From Mytilisepta virgata (Eukaryota > Mollusca > Bivalvia > Mytilida > Mytilidae), in contig CM051514.1 of the NCBI GenBank assembly GCA_028015205.1, positions 39,944,150-40,008,149 of the forward strand: a stretch of 64,000 nt of DNA, given 5' to 3'. The stretch's first letter is position 1. Each line of letters begins with the position of its first letter. Shown in pieces: positions 1 through 10,419 of the stretch. The notes beneath the pieces were generated by a model. It did no database searches. It was not told where the DNA came from and saw only the letters and a list, made by a program, of their open reading frames with translations. The position numbers and the translations under genes were made by a program.

Positions 1-156
1 ATAAATATCGGCTGAAAGTTAACCATTATTAAACAGAAGAAGGGCCATTGCTAAGGGGTGGGGCGAGGTAACGCTCTATATAAACCTATATGATGATGTG
101 CGAAAAATTTGGGTGTGTTTTTCAAGATTTATTTTATCAATTCGGCGTATGCTTTG

Positions 157-348
157 ATTTGGCTTCCTATTTCGGTATTTTTGGTTATGAGTTCTTCTTG
201 TTTAAAATAAGTTTGGTTTTTGGTCTTCCAAATATTTCGGTTTTAATGCTGCTTATGAGAGGTAACTCCTTGAAATGCGTCGTATATAGCATAGTATAAA
301 TTTACTATACCTAATATTAGTATCTTTGGATTGTTATTTTGAAAAACT
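157..348 (+). repeat. Penelope-like dispersed repeat, copy 1
   Basis: About 190 bp that recur at 19120-19300 and 29530-29720 (same strand) and at 51068-51262 (opposite strand). The shared core contains a hammerhead-like motif. In the reverse copy the repeat continues for another 130 bp into sequence resembling the 3' flank of hammerhead-bearing Penelope-like retroelements of bivalves. That assignment rests on remembered family architecture, not on a search. The short open frame here is not conserved between copies and is not called as a gene. Confidence 0.6.
252..293 (+). ncRNA. Degenerate hammerhead-like motif
   Basis: Same 42-nt core as the copies at 19199, 29611 and 51118, but the first catalytic box reads CTTATGA instead of CTGATGA. 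Stem II (GAGG/CCTT), the GAAA box and stem III (ATGC/GCAT) are retained. The changed base is part of the conserved core, so this copy is probably inactive. Confidence 0.45.
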
Positions 349-559
349 ATTATTTATTCGGGTTGTAAGTTAATTGCTATTCAATTCCTCAGATATTTGT
401 ATATAAACAGCAGTATTAGTTCGGATGTGCTTTTTTGATATGGCTGTTTTGCGGGTAGGTATTTTCATCAAAATTATTTTCTCCGGTATATCATTGACAT
501 GTATTTTAGTATTTGCTTGGGTACCTTTTCTTAGGCCATTTCCTCACATCCCCGTCAAA

Positions 560-720
560 AAGCCAGAGAGTAACCCCCACCGCCGGGAACCATTTGAGCT
601 ATTGACTGCATCACTTGGCGTGCGTCTACCGTCGTCGTAAACCTTTCTTTAAACCTCTTCTCCTCTCAATTTACTAAACCCCTAATGGGAGGAATTGTGC
701 TTGATTTTCAATATAATATA
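560..720 (+). repeat. Fragment of dispersed repeat (end module)
   Basis: The stretch with GAGCTATTG, CACTTGGCGTGCGTC and a CGTCGTCG run is homologous to the reverse complement of 60990-61062. There the same module follows a unit of the ~165 bp tandem repeat found at 14.0-15.1 kb. This looks like a degraded end of that repeat family. The 71-codon open frame over it (425-640) is therefore not called. Confidence 0.5.
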
Positions 721-949
721 GACATAATCTTTTGATCAGTTTAATTGGGGTCTGCAGCTGGCATGCCAGTAACTGGTAGGTAAATTTTAAATTATATATA
801 TTTACATTCATGCATATGATAAAAAATTTGAACATTAGCCAGTGTCTAGATACAATATCCAGTATATCAATATAATAATAATTAAATTTTTTTTTTATTA
901 ATTAATAACCCTCTTATTAAAGTATTGTAAATTCTTTAAACATTGCATT

Positions 950-1092
950 ATATAAGTCTAAGCTTTGCAGATGATTTTTATTTTGTCTAGATCCCATAGT
1001 GGACTACAAGAAGCATTAAATAAACATAAGACATACTGTCATAAATGGCAGTTAACTATTAATATTAGAAAGACAAAAGTTATGGTTTTTAT
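950..1092 (+). pseudogene. LINE reverse transcriptase fragment, upstream part
   Basis: Non-LTR retrotransposon RT. An FADD catalytic box lies at 964-975, followed by a GLQEALN...YC..WQLTINI...KTKVMVF segment typical of the palm end of LINE RTs. One extra T in the run at 976-980 breaks the frame between the FADD box and the rest. The coding homology stops at 1090-1092, where the pearl-type element begins, and resumes in frame at 3349. No start or upstream domains are visible. Confidence 0.75.
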
Positions 1093-1119
1093 ACGACCGC
1101 AAAATTTTTGCGGTCGTAT
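1091..1119. repeat. Terminal palindrome of pearl-type element
   Basis: Perfect inverted repeat with 14 bp arms (ATACGACCGCAAAA) around a single T. Subterminal inverted repeats of this kind mark both ends of Helentron-like elements. Confidence 0.8.
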
Positions 1120-1204
1120 ATTGGTATGACGTTGGCGTCGTCGTCGTCGTCGTCGTCTGCGTCGTCGTCCGTCGTCAGCGTCGTCGTCCGAAGACATTTG
1201 GTTT

Positions 1205-1660
1205 TAGCACTATAACTTTAGTATAAGTTAATAGAAATCTATGAAATTTAAACACAAGGTTTATGACCACAAAAGGAAGGTTGGGATTGATCTTGGGAGT
1301 TTTGGTCCCAACAGTTTAAGAATTGGGGGCCAAAAAAGGGCCCAATAAGCATTTTTCTTGGTTTTCGCACAATAACTCTAGTATAAGTAAATAGAAATCT
1401 ATGAAATTTTAACACAAGGTTTATGACCACAAAAGGAAGGTTGGGATTGTTTTGGGGAGTTTTGGTCCCAACAGTTTAGGAATTAGGGGCTAAAAAAGGG
1501 CCCAAATAAGCATTTTTCTTGGTTTTTGCACAATAACTTTAGTATAAGTAAATAGAAATCTATGAAATTTAAACACAAGGTTTATGACCACAAAAGGAAG
1601 GTTGGGATTGATTTTTGGAGTTTTGGTCCCAACAGTTTAGGAATTAGGGGCCAAAAGGGT
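1205..1660 (+). repeat. Three tandem 160-161 bp core repeats
   Basis: Anchors GTATAAGT..ATAGAAATCTATG begin at 1221, 1381 and 1542, a period of 160 then 161 bp. Units contain CACAAGGTTTATGACCAC and differ at only a few positions. Weak open frames over them are by-products of the repeat. Confidence 0.85.
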
Positions 1661-2190
1661 CCAAAATTAAACTTTGTTTGATTTCATCGAAAATTGACCT
1701 ATTGGGGTTCTTTGATATGCCGAATCTAGCCGTGCATTTAGATTCTTAATTTTTGGTCCCGTTTTCAAATTGGTCTACATTAAGGTCCAAAGGGTCCAAA
1801 ATTAAACTTAGTTTGATTTTAACAAAAATTGAATTCTTTGGGTTCTTTTATATGCTGAATCTAAACATGTACTTAGTTTTTTTATTATGGGCCCAGTTTT
1901 CAAGTTGGTCCAAATCGGGGTCCAAAATTAAACTTTGGTTGATTTCATTGAAAATTGAACTATTGGGGTTCTTTGATATGCCGAATCTAACCATGCATAT
2001 AGATTCTTAATTTTTGGTCCCGTTTTCAAATTGGTCTATTTAAGGTCCAAAGGGTCCAAAATTGAACTTTGTTTGATTTTAACAAAAATTGAATTCTTGG
2101 GGTTCTTTGATATGCTGAATCTAAACATGTACTTAGTTTTTTTTATTATGGGCCCAGTTTTCAAGTTGGTCCAAATCGGGGTCCAACACT
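1661..2190 (+). repeat. Two tandem 261 bp repeats
   Basis: CCAAAATTAAACTTTG anchors at 1661 and 1922 give a 261 bp period. Each unit contains two related halves of about 135 and 126 bp, so the array grew from a shorter ancestral unit. Confidence 0.8.
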
Positions 2191-3040
2191 AAAGCTAAAA
2201 AAGGGGTAAATTTTTTTTTTTTTTTGGGGGGGGGGCAATTCTCCACAGCATATTGTATTGCACAAAAAGCAAAAAATTGAATATAAATTCAAATCATATG
2301 ACCAATTCTAAGTTCTTTGATTTCAGTTATTCTGTGTCAGAAACCTATTATGTGTCAAATATTTCAAGAAATTTTCAATTGCACAGTATTGCGCAATATC
2401 AAGAAATTGATATGTGTGCCCTGTTATCAAAACTTTATTATTAACAAATTCCATTGGAAATTTGCCAATATAGAATGTGCTGATGAAGCTTTTTTGTTTA
2501 TCTCATCTAAACTGCTTGTAAATTATGTATATCTAAAATTTGCCATCCATGACTATGATGTCATTTTCTATTTTAATATGTTATGGTGTATTTAAATGGG
2601 CTGTTATGGTTGCAAAGTATAAAGAAATGGGGGGGTTGAAAACAAAATTTAGGGTGGGGTAAATGAGAAATTGGGAGGGGGCAATTTCATATTTCATAAA
2701 TTAAAAAGAAAATTTCAAATTTTTTTTAGCAAAATAAGGGGGGGGGTTACAATAAATTTTATTGTTTTTTTTTTTTTTGGGAGGGGGGGTCAATGTGCAA
2801 CTTCATAGTGTATTGCACAAAAGCTAAAAAAAGGGGTAAATTATTATTTTTTTTGTGGGGGGGGGGGCAATTCTCCACAGCATATTGTATTGCACAAGAA
2901 GCAAAAAATTGAATATAAATTCAAATCATATGACCAATTCTAAGTTCTTTGATTTCAGTTATTCTGTGTCAGAAACCTATTATGTGTCAAATATTTCAAG
3001 AAATTTTCAATTGCACAACATTGCGCAATAGCAGGAAATT
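2191..3040 (+). repeat. Internal direct duplication with T/G homopolymers
   Basis: About 215 bp starting at the AAAGCTAAAAAA anchor (2191) recur 629 bp downstream (2820), each with a poly-T then poly-G tract followed by CAATTCTCCACAGCATATTG. The short open frames at 2253-2595 are repeat by-products. Confidence 0.75.
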
Positions 3041-3348
3041 TTCAATTGCACAGTATTGCACAATAGCAAGAAATTGATATGTGTGCCCAATTTTAAATTT
3101 TAAATTGGTTATTTCTGATTTATATATAAAAACAAATAATACTGATATGGTTTGAATAGGTAAATTAAAATTTTTTATGTTCATAGACAACATTCATTCT
3201 GTGTCAGAAACCTATGCTGTGTCAAATATTTATTCACAATCCAAATTCAGTATTGTATCAAGCTTGAATGTTGTGTTCATAATTGCCCCAACTATTCAGG
3301 GTTTGACATCTGCGGTCGTATCTAGCTGCGCCCAGCGGAGCATTTTAT

Positions 3349-4535
3349 TCAAAATAGTTCTGCTTCTCCGCCGCCATTATTTTACAAAGGGCAGACTCTA
3401 CTAGAAATAAGGGAGTACAATTTCTTAGGCAATGTTATTAACTTTAAGGGGAGCTTTAAACAGTCGATTCAAGAACTTTCTAAGAAAGGTTTGAAAGCTA
3501 TTATTGCATTTAAAAGTCACTTTTTAAATTTTCCAAATATACCTGTTGAATTGGCTTGTTAATTGTTTGATATTTTAATTCGACCAGTTTTGTTATACAA
3601 TTGTGAAATTTGGTATGCTGAGGAATATTTTCCTGTTATGAGGTCAGATGAACGTGCTGTCAGAAATGGTACTTCACGTATTTGTGATGTTATGAAAAGA
3701 TACACAATAGATATTGTAAAACCATTCGTGGTATCAAGAAAACTGATAGCAATTTAGCTGCCAAGTGTGAACTTGGAAGACTTCCAATTGATTCATGTAT
3801 AAAAACACAAATATTGATGTACTTCTGTAGATTGAATACTGATAATATCAACCCCTTATTAAATGAAGGTTATAATCCTATTAACATTTTTATCGATGTA
3901 GGTATGCATACATGGTACACTGTTGCCTCCCACATTTTTAGAGAATTTGATTTAGACATATTTGATTATTCCAACTTTGATAAGCCATGTTTAAGTATTA
4001 CACAAGGTTTGAAAGATAATTCAAAAATATTACTAAACAGAAATATGAAAAATTAACTTGTCTAAACTCTAGAAAATAAACGATCGTTCCATGTTATATT
4101 TATACAGTACACTTAAAAACACTTTAAAATTAGAAGAGTACTTGAAAAAGGAAGAACGTTTTACATTGAGACAGCTCCTTACAAAATTTCGAATCAGTGA
4201 TCACTCTCTCAATATCGAAAAAATATTCCCAGAGAAAATAGACTTTGCTCTGGATGCAAGTGATAGATATGAATACCGTTTTTTCTTGCATAGTAATTCC
4301 AATAATCAGTTAAGAGCTAATCCATTTGAAAAGGAAGTTGAAAAAAATCAAAATTTTCTATCGGGAGACGAAGTATCACAAATTTGTGATATTCTTAAAA
4401 AAGAAAACGAACTTTTACCAATTGTTTGTGACTTTATAAAGCGGTCATTTGAACTGCGAAAATAGGGTTCATATCGGTCAAAGTCATTTAATCAGTTACT
4501 TTTTCAAGACTATATCTTATCTGTATCTATTTGTT
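3349..4535 (+). pseudogene. LINE reverse transcriptase and C-terminal region, downstream part
   Basis: Continues the RT interrupted at 1092. The segment with REYNFLGNVI and LIRPVLLYNCEIWY is the thumb region of LINE RTs. Near 4180 the segment LTKFRISDHSLNIE belongs to the C-terminal part of these proteins. Several frameshifts and stops (for example after AC at 3560 and around 4056) break it into open pieces at 3563-3757, 3814-4056 and 4091-4465. A close antisense copy lies at 53541-54398 and the two share a boundary near 4535. Confidence 0.75.
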
Positions 4536-6157
4536 TGTTATTGTTCATTCTATGTTATATTGTTTAACCCCCATGGGTATAAGTTCATTACTATATAAAT
4601 TTATCATTGATATAAAGTAATATATATAAGAATATTTAAAAATAGTAACCTTAAAATAATTAAAGAAATAAACTTTTGAAAACGTGGAACTGATGTCCGT
4701 CACGAGTCCCGGGATTTCAGTCTAGTTATGTCATGTGACTATGATAATTTTCAAATTTTGAAATGTGGGACAGAAGGATGTCGGGCGCTGATATACGCAG
4801 TTCCAATTGCACTGCATTATATAATATGATGGTTCTGTGGAAGTCCAATTCAAGGTTTGGTAAGTAATTTGAAAGATTTATACTGACTGCTTTCGAATAA
4901 ACCTACAAATTCAAGTTTATCGATCATGCATGTAAACAAATTTACTGTCCGTAAAATGGATTTTTCAGAATTTGAATACCTTAATCAATGTGAATTGTCT
5001 AGTTACTCGCGTGAAAGATGCAATGAGCTAGTCGTAACTGAAACAAATGAACTTACCTAATTTTGTCGAATCATGTCTTCAAAAGAAACCAAAAAAAAAA
5101 AAAAAACTCACGTCTATGGAATGTTCAATGTAAACCGGAGATAAATCTTCCTACGATATTTTATAAAATCAAGTAGTACAACCCCGTGATTCATGAAATA
5201 TACACAAAGGGTGCATTAAAAATATTTAAGAGTTTTACAAATTTTAGGATAGGTCTGAGTTTATAAGTTCAAGTTATTAATTTTTTGAAATTTTCAAGAG
5301 GTTTAATTTTTCTATTGGATATTCCCCATTCAGAACCATTTGTTAGATATACAAACATAACCTTTATAAACAACTTTATAATTTTCATGTTTTCTCGGAC
5401 GACTCAATAAGGTTAATTAACCAACAAAAGATTGTCTAATAATTCTCTAATGATATGTACCTGGTTTACCTCATTCCCTGTTTTAGTTTAATCAGCAAAT
5501 ATTTTATACATTGATAATAATTCTCTTTATCATCCTTCCCTCCCGCTATCTCACCCTGCTGAGCCGACAAGCAAAACTCATATCAAAATTCAGGTGAGCT
5601 GAGCAGGACTTATCAGCTTTCAGGTGGAGTTATCACCAAAATTCTCCCAACGTTTTATCCCTCTTTACTTTGTTAATACGTTTAATGGATACAAATAATA
5701 ACTATAATAAGATAATGAAAATAAATAAGAAGGGAATTAAAGCATACATTGATTTAAATTCATCGAAATGTATTAGTAAATTATATTCCAAATTCAGGAC
5801 AGTCCGCTGATAACCTCTGCTGGGACTACTTTTTCACGTCACAGCAGAGAGGTCATGAACTTTGATCCTGTGTTGAACATTTAAAATGACGTACATTGAA
5901 AAAAAAATCAAACATTTATTTTTCTCAAGTCTTGTTCTTCCAAGAAATAACGTAAATAACCCCCTTGATTGCGGAAAACTAGTTAACGAGTTCGAACCGA
6001 TATGGCGTTCAAATTATAATGTCTGTGACGTCACAACCAAAACAACAACTGAAAAATGCACAACATTTTTTGTGTGTCCTCTTTTCCTTTACATAGCTTT
6101 TATTCACTATAATTTACGGATGGAACCATTTCTATCTGATGAAAGAGCATCGCTTCA
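4536..6157. other. Unassigned AT-rich sequence
   Basis: No supported gene. It contains a 16-nt A run near 5090, a perfect TGACGTCA octamer at 6026-6033 and a 104-codon open frame (5886-6200) with no recognisable domain, which partly overlaps the candidate exon that follows. Confidence 0.5.
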
Positions 6158-6280
6158 ATGTTTTGTTTCATTATTGGAGCGCTGCATTTTTTATCTGTGA
6201 CAGATGTGGGGAAAGGCATCATGAATTTATGGAAGCAACCACTGGATCTCGAGACTCGAATAAGAAACATAGAAAATGAG
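6158..6280 (+). CDS. Candidate orphan first exon of a secreted protein
   Basis: Forty-one codons. They begin with a hydrophobic, signal-peptide-like stretch (MFCFIIGALHFLS) and end with a heptad-like LETRIRNIENE, directly followed by GTAGGG, a usable splice donor in phase 0. A signal peptide followed by a short coiled coil is how many mussel C1q-domain and related secreted proteins start, but no C1q domain or other exon is seen nearby. It could be a relic or chance. Confidence 0.3.
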
Positions 6281-6364
6281 GTAGGGATACGTTTTTTTAA
6301 TTGTATAATAGGCGAAAAATACAGGAACATTTATTGCTGATGCTTGTGGCGAATTGTTCGGGGG

Positions 6365-6470
6365 TGGAGGGGGGGTCACCATATTTTATCAAGTTCTATC
6401 AGGATGTCAGCCCATGTGTAAATCATGAGATACCATTTACCATTTTAACCCCCCCCCCCCCACCCCCATT
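6365..6470. repeat. G-rich tract facing C-rich tract
   Basis: A G run around 6360-6376 and a C run around 6450-6470 lie 75 bp apart and can pair with each other. They are probably simple-sequence growth. Confidence 0.4.
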
Positions 6471-6688
6471 TATTATTTAAGATGGAAAAAAATTCTTCCA
6501 GTCCTTGTAATGCAGTAATCATATTGGATCTAAGTTACGACGCGTTTTATTGCCAAAAGAAGTTGTCGCGGATTAATATTCATTGACACGAGCGTTTTCC
6601 CGATTGCAAATTTGATCAACCCGTCTCCTCTTATACACTTTGAATATGTTGTTAGAACGATGATAGAAATGTCATCTGAACGTGAATA

Positions 6689-6774
6689 TGACTGATACTG
6701 AAAAATATCAGCAGGCTCACTCGCCAAAATATTCATATTCTGACTCGACTGCTGATATTTTTCGGTATCAGTCA
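6689..6774. repeat. Long inverted repeat (26 bp arms)
   Basis: Arms at 6689-6714 and 6749-6774 (TGACTGATAC...ATCAGCAG) match at 25 of 26 positions around a 34-nt loop. The hairpin is not part of any recognised element. Open frames that run through it are symmetry artefacts. Confidence 0.8.
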
Positions 6775-6856
6775 ATGCACGTCCAGTTAACATATATATC
6801 CACGTCTGGTTTCTGTTAAAATGTCATGTTTTGATAAAACCTACACACTGGAGTTT

Positions 6857-6981
6857 ATACTGTATAGTTGTCGCTTGAATATGTAACTGCTTTATAGTTT
6901 AGCCTATAATATACATGTTAGAACCTACGTACAAAAGTTGAGTCTTTATTCAAGTTGATACTTCACATCCCTCAAATAATC
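6857..6981. repeat. Partial LTR-like sequence
   Basis: This 125 bp matches the right half of the LTR-like repeats at 21359-21581 and 36042-36264 and directly precedes the gypsy gag. That position suggests it is the end of the element's 5' LTR, although no primer-binding site is recognisable. Confidence 0.5.
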
Positions 6982-6984
6982 TAC

Positions 6985-7544
6985 CTCCACAAGCTCTACT
7001 GTCTCTTGAAGGAAACTTGACTAGACGCAAAGAAGATGTGAAAACTAACACTTTACTTCACATAATTGGTCCAGATGCGATCTAAATTTTCAATACTTTT
7101 GTATGGAATGAAGCTGGAGATCAGGAAAATGACAATAAGAAAGTTGACAAGGTTCTGAACAAATTTGACAAATATTGTAGTCCGAAGAAAAATGTCGTGT
7201 TCGAGGGACATGTTTTCAATACTCGGACACAGGGACCATCAGAGAAAATAGACACTTTCGTTACTGACTTAAAGATTCTAGTCAAGTCTTGTGAGTTTGA
7301 GAACTTAACTTAAAGAATCTAGTTAAGTGGTCGTATTGTGTGCGGAATAGTTAGTGACACTATAAGAGGAAGGCTTTTAAGAGAGTCAGATCTTACACTT
7401 CAGAAATCTATTGAAACTTGTCGTGCCGCAGAAACATCAAGCAGTCAATTAATGTCTATGACGGGAACTGAAGCGTCCATAACCTTTGTCAAGAAAGTAG
7501 GAAGGGCCATAAATCCTGGTAAGACAAAATTTAAAGATAAATAA
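6985..7544 (+). pseudogene. gag: Gypsy gag (capsid region), broken
   Basis: The conceptual reading shows LLHIIGPDA..IFNTF and, further on, DKVLNKFDKYC and FEGHVFNTR, a pattern typical of gypsy-type capsid proteins of invertebrates. An in-frame TAA lies within the IGPDA..IF segment and two stops lie near 7310. The remaining open piece is 7338-7544. Confidence 0.7.
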
Positions 7545-7868
7545 TTCCATTTTGATTTGTATATGATAAAATACAAGAATTTCATTGGTCGGATTATGTT
7601 AAAATCTATCAAAATGTAAGTTTCCTTGGTTTTCCGATTTGTAAATGACTTTGTTGACTTTTTTATTCAATTGCTCAGCTGCCAAAAATAGTACCAGATT
7701 CAAGATTAATGTCGTCTGAAAAGGGCAAAGTTATTTCTTTTTTTTCGGTTAGGAACAACTTTTCGATGTTTGAATTGGAATTATAAGGATTAAATACGAT
7801 TTTGTATGAGTTTACCGATGTGTAAGAGGACACACATCGACAAACTCATACAAAATCGTATTTATCAA
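7545..7868. repeat. Insertion with long hairpin inside gag
   Basis: Non-coding sequence separates the capsid reading from the zinc knuckles. Its right side is a hairpin with arms 7790-7822 and 7831-7863 (33 nt, two mismatches) around an 8-nt loop. No terminal repeats or target duplication were recognised, so the kind of insertion is unknown. Confidence 0.6.
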
Positions 7869-8012
7869 AGCAAGAACTTCGTAATAATTGTAGAAAATGT
7901 GGTCGAAAACATAAGATAAAGAATTGTCCGGCATTTGGAAAACAATGCCATAAATGTCAGAAGAAGAATCACTTTGCTAAAATGTGCAAAACATGTACAC
8001 ACAGTAGATAGA
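7869..8012 (+). pseudogene. Gag zinc knuckles
   Basis: Two cysteine/histidine knuckles in series: CRKCGRKHKIKNC (one residue short of the canonical spacing) and CHKCQKKNHFAKMC (canonical C-x2-C-x4-H-x4-C). These bind the element's RNA in gypsy-type nucleocapsids. A frame change follows at about 7990, before the protease. Confidence 0.8.
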
Positions 8013-8019
8013 CTGAATA

Positions 8020-8366
8020 GCGACAGTGAAGATGAATTTAATGTAAATACGGTTACTACAAAGGCAAAGGGGCAATCATACGATGACTGGAATGTTACAG
8101 TTATGTGTGAAAACAAGATGAAAATTGAAACCGATTCACAGTGTAATGTAATGTCCGAGGAAACATACAAATCCGTAGCCAGGAAATCGCTGCAAAGTTC
8201 GAAAACAAAACTGATTTCTTTCTCTGGCCATAAACTTAATGCCGTCGGAAAATCTGTGCTTACACTTACATATAAAAGGGAAATACCATGGTGTACCGTA
8301 TCAAATCGTGAAAGGCCATGCTATAACAATTCTTGGGTCAAAAAACAAGTGTCGAAAAGAATCTAG
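8020..8366 (+). pseudogene. Gypsy protease region with altered active site
   Basis: Homology around QCNVMSEETYKSV identifies the retropepsin-like protease. The position of the catalytic Asp-Thr-Gly reads Glu-Thr-Asp (8127-8135), so the catalytic aspartate and the glycine are both changed. With such changes the enzyme is expected to be dead. The frame closes at 8366 and the RT reading continues in another frame from about 8333. Confidence 0.65.
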
Positions 8367-9116
8367 TTAATGGGGTTTATTCCATTCGCACGAAACACCA
8401 AACAGCTGATGAAATAATGAATGATTATGCCGACAAGTTTGAAGGTCTTGGATGTCTGAAAGGTGAATATAAAATACGAATCGAAGACACAATCCGTCCC
8501 TCAGTGCACCCGCCCAGTAAAGTTCCGTTTGCGATCCTGAAGAAAGTCAAAGGTGAACTCGACAGAATGGAGAATTTAGATGTTATCGAGAAGTACAAAA
8601 ACCGGCGAATTGGGTAAATAACATGGTTCTGGTTGAAAAGCGTGATAAATTCAAAATATGTATAGATCCAAGGGACTTTAATCGAGCAATAGAACGTGAA
8701 CACTATCCTATGAAAACTGGCGCAGACGTCCAGTGAAACTTGCAGGAGCTACAATATTCAGTACATTTGATGCATCTTAGGGATTTTGGGGCGTGAAACT
8801 TGATGAAGAAAGTTCACTCAAAACAACATTCAATACGCTGTTTTGTCGATACAAATATCGAAGACTTCCGTTTAGAATATCTAGTGCTCCAGAAGTATTT
8901 CAGAAGCGAGTCAGTCAGATTTTCGAAAACATAGAAGGTTGTGAGTTTATCATGGATGATATTCTTATATTATGGGGACAAGATGAAAGTCATCACAATG
9001 AAAGGCTGAGCACAGTCCTGGGAAAACATAAAAGAGCTAACTCGAAGCTTAATAAAAGCAAGTGCAAAAAAAGGACAAATATACATAAGGAACAATTATT
9101 GGAGAACATGGACTGA
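8333..9116 (+). pseudogene. Gypsy reverse transcriptase, broken
   Basis: Recognisable RT blocks are an N-terminal part with a PPSKVPF segment (to 8617), then ICIDPRDFNRAI and a fingers/palm part with FSTFDA. A stop at about 8777 follows. The open piece 8793-9116 contains YRRLPF, a phenylalanine-glutamine-lysine-arginine segment and the catalytic FIMDD (8946-8960). At least two frame breaks are present. Confidence 0.8.
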
Positions 9117-9539
9117 AAGTAGATCCAGATAGAAACAAAGATGTAACACTATCAGTAGATGCTTCATCAGAAGGTCTCGGTGCGTGCCTCTTACTAGAAG
9201 GAAATCCATGTGCGTATGCTTCTAGATCACTAAATAAAGCCGAAAGGAACTATGGCCAGATAGAAAAGGAGCTTCTTGCCGTTGTATTTGGATGTTTAAG
9301 ATTTCACCAATTTATATATGGACAACGCGTACATGTAGAGAGAGACCACAAGCCACTGGAAAGCTTGTTCCGGAAAACTCTGCATCTCCAAAGATACAGA
9401 GAATGATGCTAAAAGTGCCAAGATACGACTTAGATGTGAGATACAAACCCGGAATGGAACTTTATGTAGCAGATACACTTACTAGAGCTGCAAATCCGAT
9501 AGTTGTAAATGAAAACGATCAGTTCCAGGAATGTTTTTA
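9117..9539 (+). pseudogene. Gypsy RNase H region, broken
   Basis: LSVDASSEGLGACLL, the QIEKELLAVVFGCLRFHQF helix and RDHKPLE are hallmark RNase H blocks of gypsy pol, including the first catalytic Asp and the Glu. A frame change between 9300 and 9400 leaves an open piece at 9292-9540. That piece ends with the connector to integrase (KPGMELYVADTLTRA). Confidence 0.75.
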
Positions 9540-9768
9540 GAAAATTTACCGATTACCGATGAGAAAATCCAGAAAATTGTTAATGAAACTGTAAAGGGTG
9601 TAGAACTGTTAACATTGAAACAAACAATTGAATCGGGTTGGCCTAACAACAAGTGACTGTTATCAGCTGATTACGAATTATTGGAATTTTCGCGAAGACC
9701 TTACTACACATCAAGGTCTTGTGTTTAAAGGTAAACGCATTGTGATACCAAGCTCTCTTTGAAAGGAA

Positions 9769-10419
9769 ATGTTAGACAAGCTACACTATGGACATGCTTG
9801 TGTTGAGAAATGTCGTCTTCGAGCCAGGGATATGATGTATTGGCCAGGTATAAACAATGAAATCAGTGACATTGTAACAAAATGTGCAGTCTGCAATGAA
9901 TATAGACATATGCAACAGAAGGAACCCATGATACCGCATGAAATTCCAGACAGACCATGGCAGAAAATAGGTATAGATCTATTTAAACTAGAAAGAAACA
10001 ATTACGTATCATTAGTTACCTATTATTCGAAATTGTTTGAACTATCCCACCTTACAAATATAACAAGTAACCATGTTATTGAAATGATCAAGACACACTT
10101 TGCGAGACATGTCTGCGTAACCGACAATGACAGACAGTTTTCCAGCAGTGAATTTAGACAGTTTGCTGAGAAATACGAATTCAAACATGTAACCAATTCA
10201 CCCCGATATCCACAAAGCAATGGATTTGTCGAAAGGAATGTACAGACAGTGAAATCTTTGCTGAAAAAAGCAAAACGTGAAAAGCGAGATCCATATTTAG
10301 CAATGTTAGAATACAGGAATACTCCAATTCAAAATCTTAGAACGCCAACGCAATTTCTATTTGGAAGAATAACAAGAGGGATATTACCCACAACATCAGA
10401 AATGTTAAAAACCGGCTAA
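9769..10419 (+). pseudogene. Gypsy integrase
   Basis: The longest intact piece of the element, 216 codons. It has an H-x3-H-type zinc region (HYGHACVEKCR) with CAVC, then the catalytic core. The catalytic residues are present: Asp in GIDLF, Asp in VTDND and Glu in FVERNV, with exactly 35 residues between the second Asp and the Glu (D-x35-E). The C-terminal reading continues past 10419 only after a frame change. The rest of pol is broken, so this piece is not expected to act. Confidence 0.85.

Larger units (their letters stand above)
1093..3348 (+). mobile_element. Pearl-type (Helentron-like) non-autonomous element
   Basis: A ~2.25 kb insertion into a LINE RT. The left end is a 29 bp palindrome (1091-1119). 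One of its 10 bp arms, GCGGTCGTAT, recurs exactly at the right end (3312-3321). Next come a CGTCGT-rich stretch, three 160-161 bp core repeats, two 261 bp repeats, a duplicated internal segment and a short hairpin (3325-3341) near the right end. TTTTAT flanks both sides (1087-1092, 3343-3348). Pearl elements of bivalves are known for ~160 bp core repeats plus microsatellites and are thought to be moved by Helitron-class enzymes. No transposase is encoded. Confidence 0.65.

Noticed and set aside
425..640. 71-codon open frame near the window start
   Set aside because: Its 3' half is a dispersed repeat module also seen antisense at 60990-61062.
6026..6033. Perfect TGACGTCA octamer as a regulatory site
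   Set aside because: Single occurrence with no transcript start or other promoter feature to support it; such octamers occur by chance.
5886..6200. 104-codon open frame
   Set aside because: No domain or codon pattern recognised; it overlaps the candidate exon in another frame.
9786..10220. Antisense frames over the integrase
   Set aside because: Shadows of the sense integrase reading, which has the D-x35-E catalytic pattern.
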